Shown here one piece after another: positions 8,661 through 16,523 of a stretch of 64,000 nt of DNA. The DNA comes from Paraburkholderia acidipaludis NBRC 101816 (GTDB taxonomy: Bacteria; Pseudomonadota; Gammaproteobacteria; Burkholderiales; Burkholderiaceae), in NCBI RefSeq assembly GCF_000684975.1, contig NZ_BAXZ01000009.1:124001-188000 (forward strand). The letters run 5' to 3'. A program made the translations under genes and the position numbers. A model generated the notes under the pieces. That model had not been told where the DNA came from and did no database searches. It worked only from the letters and a program-made list of their open reading frames with translations. Within the stretch, counting starts at the first letter, position 1. Every line of letters begins with the position of its first letter.

Positions 8661-10358
8661 ATGGAACATTCGACGCCCGAACGTCAGCTTGAGTTGCATG
8701 AATTGAGCGCGGTGAGCGCCGCGCTGAACCGCGTGCAGGCCGTGATCGAGTTCGACCTGCATGGCACCATACTCCACGCCAACGAAAATTTTCTCTCCAC
8801 CCTGGGCTATACGCTCGACGAAGTGCGCGGCAAGCACCACGGAATATTTTGCGATCCTGATTATGCGCAGAGCGCGGCGTATCGTCAGTTCTGGGAAAAG
8901 CTCGGCCGCGGCGAGTTCGATCGCGGCGAATACCGCCGGCTTGCGCGCGACGGGCGCGAGGTATGGATCAATGCGTCGTACAACCCGGTAATCGGCGAGG
9001 ACGGCCGCCCGTACAAGGTCATCAAGTTCGCCACCGATGTCACGGCCGCCAGGCAGCAGCACGTGGAGTACGAAGGCCGCATTCGCGCCATCGACAAGGC
9101 ACAGGCGGTGATCGAATTCGACACGTCCGGCAACGTGCTGCATGCCAACCAGAACTTCCTCGACACGCTCGGCTATCGGCTCGACGAGATTCAAGGCCGG
9201 CATCACCGCATGTTCTGCGAAGAGGCGTATGCGACGAGCGCCGAGTATCGCGAATTCTGGGCCAAGCTCAATCGCGGCGAGTACGATGCGGGGCGCTACA
9301 AGCGCATCGCCAGGGGCGGTCGCGCGGTATGGATCCAGGCCACCTACAACCCGATCTTCGACGTCAACGGCCGGCTCTACAAGGTCGTGAAGTTCGCGAT
9401 CGACGTGACGCTGCAGGTGGAACTGGAGGACAGCGTCAAGCGCCGCGCGCAGGAAGATCAGTCGAAGGTTGAAAAGCTGCTGGCCGTGGTGAGCCGCGCC
9501 GCCTCGGGCGACCTGACGGGCGAGGTGGACGTAGATGGCAAGGATCCGATCGATCAGCTTGCGGCCGGCATCAAGGGCATGATGAGCGATCTGTCCGGCG
9601 TGATCGGCAAGGTGGTCGATTCGGCGGGCACGTTCAAGGACTCGTCGCAGGACATCGCCGCGCGTGCCGATACGGTGGCAAGCGGCGCCCAGCTGCTGGG
9701 CGCGACGGTGGAGGAAATGAACGCCTCGATCGAGGAGCTGACCGCCTCGATCAATTCGATCGCCGACAATTCGCGCGGCGCCGACCAGCTCGCGAAGGAC
9801 ACCCAGCAGGAAGCGGAGCGCGGCGCGAAGGCCGTGGCGCGCTCGATCGAGGCGATGGAGCTGATCAACCGTTCGTCCGAAGACATTGCCGAGATCATCA
9901 AGGTGATCGGCGAGATCGCGAGCCAGACCAATCTGCTGGCGTTCAACGCGGCCATCGAAGCGGCGCGCGCGGGCGAGCACGGGCTCGGCTTCTCCGTGGT
10001 GGCGGACGAAGTCCGCAAGCTCGCGGAGCGCTCCTCCCAGGCCACCAAGGAGATCTCGAAGCTCATCAACGAGTCGGTCAAGCGCGTGGCGCAGGGCAGC
10101 GAGATTTCGAAGCAGGCGGGCGAGGCGTTCGAGAAGATCGTGGCCGGCGTGAGCCGCACGACGCAGGCAATTTCCGAAATCTCCTGCGGCGCCGACGAGC
10201 AGCTCGTCGCGGCGCGCGAAGTCAGCACGGCGATCCAGCAGGTGGCGGAGGAGACCGAGAAGTCGGCGGGCGCCTGCGACACCATCGCGCGTGCGGCGGC
10301 CTCGCTGAAGGGCGGCGCGGAAGGGCTCGACAAGACGGTAGCGCGCTTCGTCGTCTGA
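8661..10358 (+). CDS. Soluble double-PAS methyl-accepting chemotaxis protein (BdlA/Aer-like)
   Basis: This 565-residue receptor has two tandem PAS domains (about 20-130 and 142-253), nearly duplicates of each other (VIEFDLHGTILHANENFL / VIEFDTSGNVLHANQNFL), then an MCP signalling coiled coil. The conserved hairpin tip IASQTNLLAFNAAIEAARAG is at about residue 425-445. There is no transmembrane segment, so the receptor is cytoplasmic. The architecture matches Pseudomonas BdlA and Aer-like energy or redox sensors; the PAS ligand (haem, FAD or none) cannot be decided. There is no C-terminal CheR-docking pentapeptide. It is first gene of the cheR-cheD-cheW operon, behind the FliA promoter. Confidence 0.93.
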   Translation: MEHSTPERQLELHELSAVSAALNRVQAVIEFDLHGTILHANENFLSTLGYTLDEVRGKHHGIFCDPDYAQSAAYRQFWEKLGRGEFDRGEYRRLARDGREVWINASYNPVIGEDGRPYKVIKFATDVTAARQQHVEYEGRIRAIDKAQAVIEFDTSGNVLHANQNFLDTLGYRLDEIQGRHHRMFCEEAYATSAEYREFWAKLNRGEYDAGRYKRIARGGRAVWIQATYNPIFDVNGRLYKVVKFAIDVTLQVELEDSVKRRAQEDQSKVEKLLAVVSRAASGDLTGEVDVDGKDPIDQLAAGIKGMMSDLSGVIGKVVDSAGTFKDSSQDIAARADTVASGAQLLGATVEEMNASIEELTASINSIADNSRGADQLAKDTQQEAERGAKAVARSIEAMELINRSSEDIAEIIKVIGEIASQTNLLAFNAAIEAARAGEHGLGFSVVADEVRKLAERSSQATKEISKLINESVKRVAQGSEISKQAGEAFEKIVAGVSRTTQAISEISCGADEQLVAAREVSTAIQQVAEETEKSAGACDTIARAAASLKGGAEGLDKTVARFVV

Positions 10359-10374
10359 GTGCCGGGAGACTGCC

Positions 10375-11217
10375 GTGGATTTCGACCAGGACGTCGAGCC
10401 GGCGGTCCGTCGCGCCCTTTTCGAACAGGTGCGCCGGCACACCGGCATTGCGATGAACGATCGCAAGTGGACCATGCTGAAGGGGCGCCTGCGCCGCCGG
10501 ATCATGGCGCTCGATCTGCCCGACTATCGCGACTACCTGCGCGTGCTGGATACGGACGCCGAGGAGGTGCGCGGTTTCATCGACCTCGTGACGACGAACG
10601 AGACGTCGTTTTTTCGCACGCCGCGCATCTGGGAGTACCTCGCGAACGAGTACCTGCCGAAGTGGGCCGCCGCGCATCCAGGCACGCCGTTGCGCGTGTG
10701 GTCGGCGGCGGCCTCGAGCGGCGAGGAGGCGTGGTCGATGGCGATGCTGTGCGAGGAATTTCGCGCGCGGCATCCCGCGTTCCGCTATGCCATTGTCGGC
10801 ACCGATATTTCGGACGGCATTCTCGCGAGCGCGGCCGCGGGCCGTTACGGCGGCCGCAGCATGGAGGGGCTGCGGCAGCATCATCCCGCGCTGCTGCAGA
10901 AGTATTTCCGCAGCGAAGGCGGCGAGATTGCCGTGAGCGACGCGTTGCGCGCGCAGGTCGCGTTCCGCCGCCACAATCTCTATGACGCGCCGCGCGACGT
11001 CGGCGCCTTCGATCTCGTGCTGCTGCGCAACGTGCTGATCTACTTCGACGTAGACGGCCAGCGAGCCGTGCTGGCGAACGTGCGCCGCGCGATGCGTCCG
11101 GCAGGGGTCCTGATCGTCGGCGAATCGGAGTCGCTCAGTCGCGTCGCGAATGGCTTCGCGTTCGAGCAGCCGCTCATCTACCGTCACGAGGAGCGCGATC
11201 ATGAGCAGCTCGCGTGA
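10375..11217 (+). CDS. cheR: Chemotaxis protein methyltransferase CheR
   Basis: This 280-residue enzyme methylates glutamates on chemoreceptors using S-adenosylmethionine. Family marks are the N-terminal helical domain, TTNETSFFRTPRIWEYL (about 74-90), the SAM-binding WSAAASSGEEAWS (near 113-125) and LVLLRNVLIYFD (near 218-229). It starts at GTG 10375 with GGGAG upstream, 16 bases after the MCP stop. It overlaps the cheD start by 17 bases, indicating translational coupling. There is no TPR extension. The partner methylesterase cheB is not in the window. Confidence 0.95.
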   Translation: MDFDQDVEPAVRRALFEQVRRHTGIAMNDRKWTMLKGRLRRRIMALDLPDYRDYLRVLDTDAEEVRGFIDLVTTNETSFFRTPRIWEYLANEYLPKWAAAHPGTPLRVWSAAASSGEEAWSMAMLCEEFRARHPAFRYAIVGTDISDGILASAAAGRYGGRSMEGLRQHHPALLQKYFRSEGGEIAVSDALRAQVAFRRHNLYDAPRDVGAFDLVLLRNVLIYFDVDGQRAVLANVRRAMRPAGVLIVGESESLSRVANGFAFEQPLIYRHEERDHEQLA

Positions 11218-11707
11218 CGTGCAGGTGCGGATGTGCGAGCTGGCGGTTGGCAGTGCTGAGGACTCGAAGATCCTGCGCGCCACGCTCGGATCGTGCGTCG
11301 GCATCGGGCTCATGTGGCGCGAGCGCTCGCTGTACGGCCTTGCGCACTGCCTGCTGCCTCAGCCGCCGGCCGATGTCCGCAAGCGGGCGGCGGACCCCGG
11401 CCGGGCCGCGCCCAGCGCGAAGTACGTGATCGAGGCGCTGCCGGCGCTGCTCATGCTGATGAACGCCGAGCACGCGCCGGATGGCCAGATCGAGGCCGTG
11501 CTGGCGGGCGGCGCCAACATGATGCACTACCGCACGCAGATCCACGAGCCGATCGGCGAGCAGAACGCCCGGGTCGCGCAGCAGCAGCTCGCGCTGGCGA
11601 AACTGCGCGTGGTGCACGTGGACGTGGGCGGCGAGTGCGGCCGGCAGTTGACCATCGACTGCCAGCAACATCAGTACATGATTCGCCGGTTCACCCGGCC
11701 CATCTGA
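11201..11707 (+). CDS. cheD: Chemoreceptor glutamine deamidase CheD
   Basis: This 168-residue protein deamidates receptor glutamines to glutamates, making them methylatable. The catalytic cysteine is in TLGSCVGIGL and the catalytic His in YGLAHCLLP; AVLAGGANMM is the conserved C-terminal motif. The ATG at 11201, inside the end of cheR, was chosen over an in-frame ATG at 11150 because MSSSRDVQVRMCEL aligns with the family N terminus. It sits between cheR and the triple-CheW gene in one operon. Confidence 0.93.
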   Translation: MSSSRDVQVRMCELAVGSAEDSKILRATLGSCVGIGLMWRERSLYGLAHCLLPQPPADVRKRAADPGRAAPSAKYVIEALPALLMLMNAEHAPDGQIEAVLAGGANMMHYRTQIHEPIGEQNARVAQQQLALAKLRVVHVDVGGECGRQLTIDCQQHQYMIRRFTRPI

Positions 11708-11721
11708 TACGGAGCTTCGAG

Positions 11722-13215
11722 ATGAATCATCGTTCGCTGGCCGCGGGCGGCAACGTCGAGCTGTACGGATCGTTTCACCTGGCCGGGACGGAGCTTGCGC
11801 TGCCCGTCGCGGCCTTGCAGGAGGTCGTCAACCATCCGGATGCCTTCACGCCGGTCCCGCTCGCGCCGCCTTATCTGCTTGGCCTCTTCAATCTGCGCGG
11901 CACGCTGATTCCGGTGGTGGATCTGCGCCAGCTCCTTAGCCTGCCGGTGGTGGGAGATAGCGCCGCGCGCAAGATCGCCATTGTCGAGACGGATGGTACG
12001 CGCGTGGGGTTGCAGTTCGACGGCACGGGGGAAATCCTGCGCGTGCCGGCCGATCAGGTGATTGCGGTGGAGATGGTGGAAGGCAGCCATGCTTCGGCCG
12101 TCGGCGCGGTGCTCAAGCTGGACGACGGGGAGCGCATTCTTCAGGTGCTCTCGCCGGCCGCGCTGCTCGGCTTGCGCGACGTGCCGCACCTTGCGAAGGC
12201 CGAAGAGCGCGCCACGCAACGGTGCGCCCAGCAGGGGCAGCGGCGGCAGAACGTGTCGTTCAAGGTAGGCGGAACGGCGCTCGCGCTGCCGATGGGCGCG
12301 ATCCAGGAAATCATCCGTGTGCCGGCGCTGCAGCACTCGCCGTTCGCCGACGATGTATGTATCGGACTCCTGAACCTGCGCGGCGCCACGGTGCCGGTAA
12401 TCGACTTCTGCGCGTTCCTTGGCTTCACGCGCGAGGCGCAGGGCGGGGTTGCGGCGGACGAGCGGCGCATTGTCGTGCTCACGCGCGGCGATCAGCATTT
12501 CGGACTGCTGGTGGACGAAGTGGCGAGCATCGTGGCATGCCGCGAGGACGAGTTGCTGCAGATGCCGTCGTATGGCAGCCCCCATCGCTCGATGTTCGCG
12601 GGCTATCTCGCGACCGATACGAACACAGGCGTGCTGCTGATGGACGCCGACGCCCTGTTCGCCAACGAGCGCATTGCGACGCTCGCGGCAGGACATCGCG
12701 ATCTGTATCGCAGCGCGGCGGCCGGCACGGGCGCGGCAGGGGGGAGCCAGAAGCGCGGCGGCACGCGGCAGACGCTCGTGACGTTTCGCATCGGGCATCT
12801 GATCGGCGTGCGCATTGGCGAACTGCGCGAGGTGATCGACTATCGCGACGACGTGGTCAGGACGCCGGGGCTGCCCGACTTCGTGCGCGGCGTGCTGAAC
12901 CTGCGCGGCGAACTCGTGACGGTGATCGACGTGCGTTCGATGTATGCCATGCCGCCCTACGAGGATCTTGCGCGCGCGAAGATCCTGATCGTCGAGCATC
13001 GCGCGGAAAAATACGGACTGCTCGTCGATTCGGTGGAGGACATCGTGACGCTCAACGGCGGCATGCAGATGGCCGTGCCCACGGCGCTCACGCGCGGCGG
13101 CGGGAGCGCCCGCAACGACATGCGCGAGGCAGTCGAACTGCCGGGCCAGGGCACGGTGATGCTGCTCGATCCGGCTTCGCTTTGCGAGCGCGTGGCGGAG
13201 GCCGTGGCGGCGTGA
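11722..13215 (+). CDS. Triple CheW-domain coupling protein
   Basis: This protein of about 497 residues is made of three CheW-like domains in tandem (about 10-155, 178-325 and 345-490). Each carries the diagnostic NLRG stretch: GLFNLRGTLIPVVDL, GLLNLRGATVPVIDF and GVLNLRGELVTVIDV. Single CheW proteins link receptors to the CheA kinase, so a three-domain protein could bridge several receptors or kinases in an array. The ATG at 11722 follows the cheD stop by 14 bases. It is the last gene of the FliA-promoted operon, and no CheA is present here, so it presumably works with a kinase encoded elsewhere. Confidence 0.92.
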   Translation: MNHRSLAAGGNVELYGSFHLAGTELALPVAALQEVVNHPDAFTPVPLAPPYLLGLFNLRGTLIPVVDLRQLLSLPVVGDSAARKIAIVETDGTRVGLQFDGTGEILRVPADQVIAVEMVEGSHASAVGAVLKLDDGERILQVLSPAALLGLRDVPHLAKAEERATQRCAQQGQRRQNVSFKVGGTALALPMGAIQEIIRVPALQHSPFADDVCIGLLNLRGATVPVIDFCAFLGFTREAQGGVAADERRIVVLTRGDQHFGLLVDEVASIVACREDELLQMPSYGSPHRSMFAGYLATDTNTGVLLMDADALFANERIATLAAGHRDLYRSAAAGTGAAGGSQKRGGTRQTLVTFRIGHLIGVRIGELREVIDYRDDVVRTPGLPDFVRGVLNLRGELVTVIDVRSMYAMPPYEDLARAKILIVEHRAEKYGLLVDSVEDIVTLNGGMQMAVPTALTRGGGSARNDMREAVELPGQGTVMLLDPASLCERVAEAVAA

Positions 13216-13234
13216 GGCTCAGGTGCGCTCGCGC

Positions 13235-14245
13235 TCAGGCTTCGAGCGCGAGCGTCGCGAACGTGGCGAGCCAGTGCTCGCCCATGTAGTCGCCCGCCAC
13301 GTGATCGAGCGCGGCGTCGAGATGCGTCTGCGCGGCTTCGCGCAGCACGGCGGCGCGCGCATCGCCCTCGGGCAGCGCGCGCGCCAGCGTGCGCTGGCAC
13401 CATGCGCGGCTCAGGTTGAGGCCGTCGAGGTGGGCGATCTTGCCGTCGCTGCGGTCGGTGACGGTGGCGGGCGTGAAGAGCATGGCGGGCGCCCGCGTAG
13501 CGAGGTCGGGCAGGAAGGCGCCGAACCATTGGACGAATTCGTTGCCGGGCAGCACCCGGCTCATCAGCACGGCTTCCATCAGTGCGGGCGAGAGGAACTC
13601 GTCGCCCGAAGGCTCCCACGCCTGGCATTCCGCGTCGGCTTCGTGCCAGCGCCGCGCAGTGTCCGAGATGAGCGTCGCGAGCGTGTCGCGCCCGGTCTGG
13701 CGTGCAAAATCGAGCGCGAGCGTCAACGCGAATGCCGTGTTGAAGTGCGTGCCCACGCGCAGCGGATACGTTGCCTTCGGCAGAAATGCCTCGAAACGTT
13801 CGACGAAGGCCTCCGTAAGCGGCTCAAGCGCGCTTGCCCAGCGCGCGGCCTCGGGCGTCGGCATCGAGTCGAGTTGCGCCGCGAGTGCGAGCAGCCAGCC
13901 CCAGCCGTAGGGGCGCTCGAAGCCGCGATTGTGCGGCAGGTCCAGGTAGGCGCGTTCGCCTGCCATCTTCCCTTCCGTGAAATGCTCGTCGATGACGGCG
14001 ACGATGCGCGGCGCCTCGGGCAGGTCCGGAAAGCGCGCGAGCAGATGCGCAACGAGCCAGTAGCCGTGCACGCAGGAATGCCAGTCGTAGCTGCCGTAGA
14101 ACACCGGGTGCAAGGCGCGCGGTCCCTGCACGTCTTGCGGGCCGGCGAGCGAGTGCGTGAGCTTGTTCGGATACTCGCGCGCGAGATGCGCGAGAGCGAG
14201 CGAGGCAAAGCGGGAGGCGTGCGCCGCGGTGAGCGTATCGGACAT
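13235..14245 (-). CDS. DUF2891 family protein
   Basis: This 336-residue soluble protein matches DUF2891 by its opening ASLALAHLAREYPNKL, the stretch GSYDWHSCVHGYWL (about 51-64) and the final GEHWLATFATLAL. The repeated helical pattern and conserved Trp/His residues suggest an alpha/alpha-toroid fold, as in sugar-processing enzymes, but no activity is established. There is no signal peptide. It is convergent with the chemotaxis operon (19-base gap) and 45 bases downstream of the TetR gene on the same strand, so the two could share a transcript. Confidence 0.85.
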   Translation of the reverse strand: MSDTLTAAHASRFASLALAHLAREYPNKLTHSLAGPQDVQGPRALHPVFYGSYDWHSCVHGYWLVAHLLARFPDLPEAPRIVAVIDEHFTEGKMAGERAYLDLPHNRGFERPYGWGWLLALAAQLDSMPTPEAARWASALEPLTEAFVERFEAFLPKATYPLRVGTHFNTAFALTLALDFARQTGRDTLATLISDTARRWHEADAECQAWEPSGDEFLSPALMEAVLMSRVLPGNEFVQWFGAFLPDLATRAPAMLFTPATVTDRSDGKIAHLDGLNLSRAWCQRTLARALPEGDARAAVLREAAQTHLDAALDHVAGDYMGEHWLATFATLALEA

Positions 14246-14290
14246 GGTGGAGCGTGAGGGCGGAAACGGAGCCGTCAGCGTAACGCAGAT

Positions 14291-15049
14291 TCAGCCGGCG
14301 GGCGCCGAGCCGGGGGCACTGTCCGTCTTGCGCGCCATGCGCTCGCGTTCGAGCTTGCGCACGGCGTCGCCCACGTCCTGGCTGAACTGCGCGAGCGCCG
14401 CCAGTTCGAGATTCGGCGGCTGCAGCGCCGGCCACAGCACGTCGACGAGCCGCTGCGCCGTGGCGTCGATGTCGGTCCGGCGGCGGCCCAGCGTCGCGTC
14501 CCAAAGCACGTGCTCCATTGGCCCGAACACGAGCGAGCGCAGGAGCCGCAGCGGCATGTCGTTGCGGATCTGGCCGCTTTCCTGGCCGCGCGCCAGCACG
14601 CGCATGAGGGGCGCCGTATAGCGGCGCTGCATTTCGACCAGCGCTTCGCTGAGGTCGTGATGGCGCGTGCGGCCTTCGGAGAGCACGAGCTCGCAGATGC
14701 CCGTGCCGCTCTCGAGCATCAGCCGCAGATGCATGCGCACGATGAATGCAAACTGCTGGCGCACGGTGCCGTCGCGCGGCATGCCGGCCTCGATGGCCTC
14801 GATCGATTCGTCATACCAGTCGCCGATCACGCGCGCGCACAGCTCCCGCTTGCCGCGGAAATAGCTGAACACCGTCGCCTCGGAAATGCCGAGCCGCTGT
14901 GCGATCTCCGCCGTGGTCGCGCGCTCGTAGCCCTTTTCGGAGAACACGTCGCGGCCCGCCTGAAGGATCTCCTTCACGCGCTGCTGGGACTTGCGTCCCG
15001 CGGGCTGCCGGCGGGAGGCGGGCAGGGCGGCTCGGGTGGCGGCTGGCAT
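14291..15049 (-). CDS. TetR/AcrR-family regulator, probable controller of the liu operon
   Basis: This 252-residue regulator has an N-terminal TetR helix-turn-helix (about 22-68: ILQAGRDVFSEKGYERATTAEIAQRLGIS is the core pattern) and a helical ligand-binding domain. It is transcribed divergently from isovaleryl-CoA dehydrogenase with a 245-base shared region holding palindromes. In some beta-proteobacteria a TetR regulator called LiuQ has been proposed to control branched-chain amino acid catabolism; position and family fit, but the assignment here is inference. The likely ligand would be a branched-chain acyl-CoA. A C-terminal extension after about residue 215 is polar and less conserved-looking. 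Confidence 0.87.
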   Translation of the reverse strand: MPAATRAALPASRRQPAGRKSQQRVKEILQAGRDVFSEKGYERATTAEIAQRLGISEATVFSYFRGKRELCARVIGDWYDESIEAIEAGMPRDGTVRQQFAFIVRMHLRLMLESGTGICELVLSEGRTRHHDLSEALVEMQRRYTAPLMRVLARGQESGQIRNDMPLRLLRSLVFGPMEHVLWDATLGRRRTDIDATAQRLVDVLWPALQPPNLELAALAQFSQDVGDAVRKLERERMARKTDSAPGSAPAG

Positions 15050-15132
15050 TCTGAGTATGGGTCAGTTATCGGGTAACGGAAGATTCATTATCAGCGAATT
15101 TCTACGCTTGCAATCAAGAAATATAGGCGAAT

Positions 15133-15193
15133 CTCAAGATTTGAGCCTTACTCAATATTCTCTATTGACGTATACGTAAATCTGGCGTGAAAT
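15133..15193 (+). promoter_or_regulatory. Candidate liu promoter with two palindromic operators
   Basis: CTCAA-GAT-TTGAG (15133-15145) is a perfect inverted repeat. TTGACGTATACGTAAA (15165-15180) is a 16-base palindrome with a single mismatched pair, centred on ACGTATACGT. TTGACG (15165-15170), 17 bases from TGAAAT (15188-15193), could be the -35/-10 pair, which would put the second palindrome on the -35 element. Regulator identity is not shown by sequence. Confidence 0.55.
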
Positions 15194-15294
15194 GGCAGTC
15201 GATAGCGCGCAGGACCTCGCCCGCGCCCGTTTGGAACTTTGTATGGGATGGCAGTAAGCGCTTCAGCGCCAACTGCCGTCGACAGGAGACACTC

Positions 15295-16476
15295 ATGAGC
15301 AACGTACCCGGACTGCAGTTCCCGCTTGGCGAAGAAGTCGAGATGCTGCGCGACAGCCTTGCCGCGTTCGCGGCAAAGGAAATCGCGCCGCGCGCGGCAG
15401 AAATCGACCGCACCGATCAGTTCCCCATGGACCTGTGGCGCAAGTTCGGCGACCTGGGCGTGCTGGGCATGACGGTTTCGGAGGAGTACGGCGGCGCGAA
15501 CATGGGCTATACGGCGCACATGGTCGCCATGGAAGAGATCTCGCGCGCTTCGGCGTCGGTCGGCCTTTCCTATGGCGCGCACTCGAACCTCTGTGTGAAC
15601 CAGATCCACCGCAACGGCACCGAGGCGCAGAAGCGCAAGTACCTGCCGAAGCTCGTGTCCGGCGAGCACGTGGGCGCACTCGCAATGAGCGAGCCGAACG
15701 CCGGCTCGGACGTGGTCAGCATGAAGCTGCGCGCGGAAAAGAAGGGCGACCGCTACGTGCTGAACGGCACGAAGATGTGGATCACGAACGGTCCGGACTG
15801 CGACACACTGGTTGTCTATGCAAAGACCGATCCCGAGGCGGGCCCGCGCGGCATGACGGCCTTCATCGTCGAGAAGGGCATGAAGGGTTTCTCGGTGGCG
15901 CAGAAGCTCGACAAGCTCGGCATGCGCGGCTCGCACACGGGCGAACTGGTGTTCCAGGACGTCGAAGTGCCCGAAGAGAACATCCTCGGCCAGCTCAACG
16001 GCGGCGTGAAGGTGCTCATGAGCGGCCTCGACTACGAGCGCGCCGTGCTCGCGGGCGGCCCGACCGGCATCATGGCGGCCGTGATGGACGCGGTGGTGCC
16101 GTATATCCACGACCGCAAGCAGTTCGGCCAGGCCATCGGCGAATTCCAGCTCATCCAGGGCAAGATGGCCGACCTCTACACGACGTTCCAGGCGTGCCGC
16201 GCGTATCTTTACGCGGTGGGCCGTCAGCTCGACACGCTCGGTAAGGAGCATGTGCGCCAGGTGCGCAAGGACTGCGCGGGCGTCATCCTCTACACCGCGG
16301 AAAAAGCGACGTGGATGGCCGGCGAGGCGATCCAGATCCTCGGCGGCAACGGTTATATCAACGAGTATCCGGTGGGCCGCCTCTGGCGCGACGCGAAGCT
16401 CTACGAAATCGGCGCGGGCACGAGCGAGATCCGGCGCATGCTGATTGGCCGCGAGCTGTTCGCGGAAACGATGTAA
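15295..16476 (+). CDS. liuA: Isovaleryl-CoA dehydrogenase
   Basis: This 393-residue FAD flavoenzyme oxidises isovaleryl-CoA to 3-methylcrotonyl-CoA in leucine breakdown. ACAD signatures are ALAMSEPNAGSDV and the C-terminal IGAGTSEIRR. The catalytic base in this subfamily is the Glu in LDYERAVLAGGP, with Gly/Ala rather than Glu before GTSE, which is the isovaleryl-CoA hallmark. The ATG at 15295 follows an AGGAGA site and gives the expected N terminus; a longer in-frame start at 15187 is rejected. It is first gene of liuABCD, 47 bases before liuB. Confidence 0.95.
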   Translation: MSNVPGLQFPLGEEVEMLRDSLAAFAAKEIAPRAAEIDRTDQFPMDLWRKFGDLGVLGMTVSEEYGGANMGYTAHMVAMEEISRASASVGLSYGAHSNLCVNQIHRNGTEAQKRKYLPKLVSGEHVGALAMSEPNAGSDVVSMKLRAEKKGDRYVLNGTKMWITNGPDCDTLVVYAKTDPEAGPRGMTAFIVEKGMKGFSVAQKLDKLGMRGSHTGELVFQDVEVPEENILGQLNGGVKVLMSGLDYERAVLAGGPTGIMAAVMDAVVPYIHDRKQFGQAIGEFQLIQGKMADLYTTFQACRAYLYAVGRQLDTLGKEHVRQVRKDCAGVILYTAEKATWMAGEAIQILGGNGYINEYPVGRLWRDAKLYEIGAGTSEIRRMLIGRELFAETM

Positions 16477-16523
16477 CCACGCCGTTCGTCACGGTCAAGA
16501 ACGGTCACGAAAGGAAGCACGCG

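Noticed and set aside
8622..10505. A 627-residue frame antisense to the MCP gene
   Set aside because: Arg/Leu-rich shadow, no start signal, and it runs across the MCP start and into cheR.
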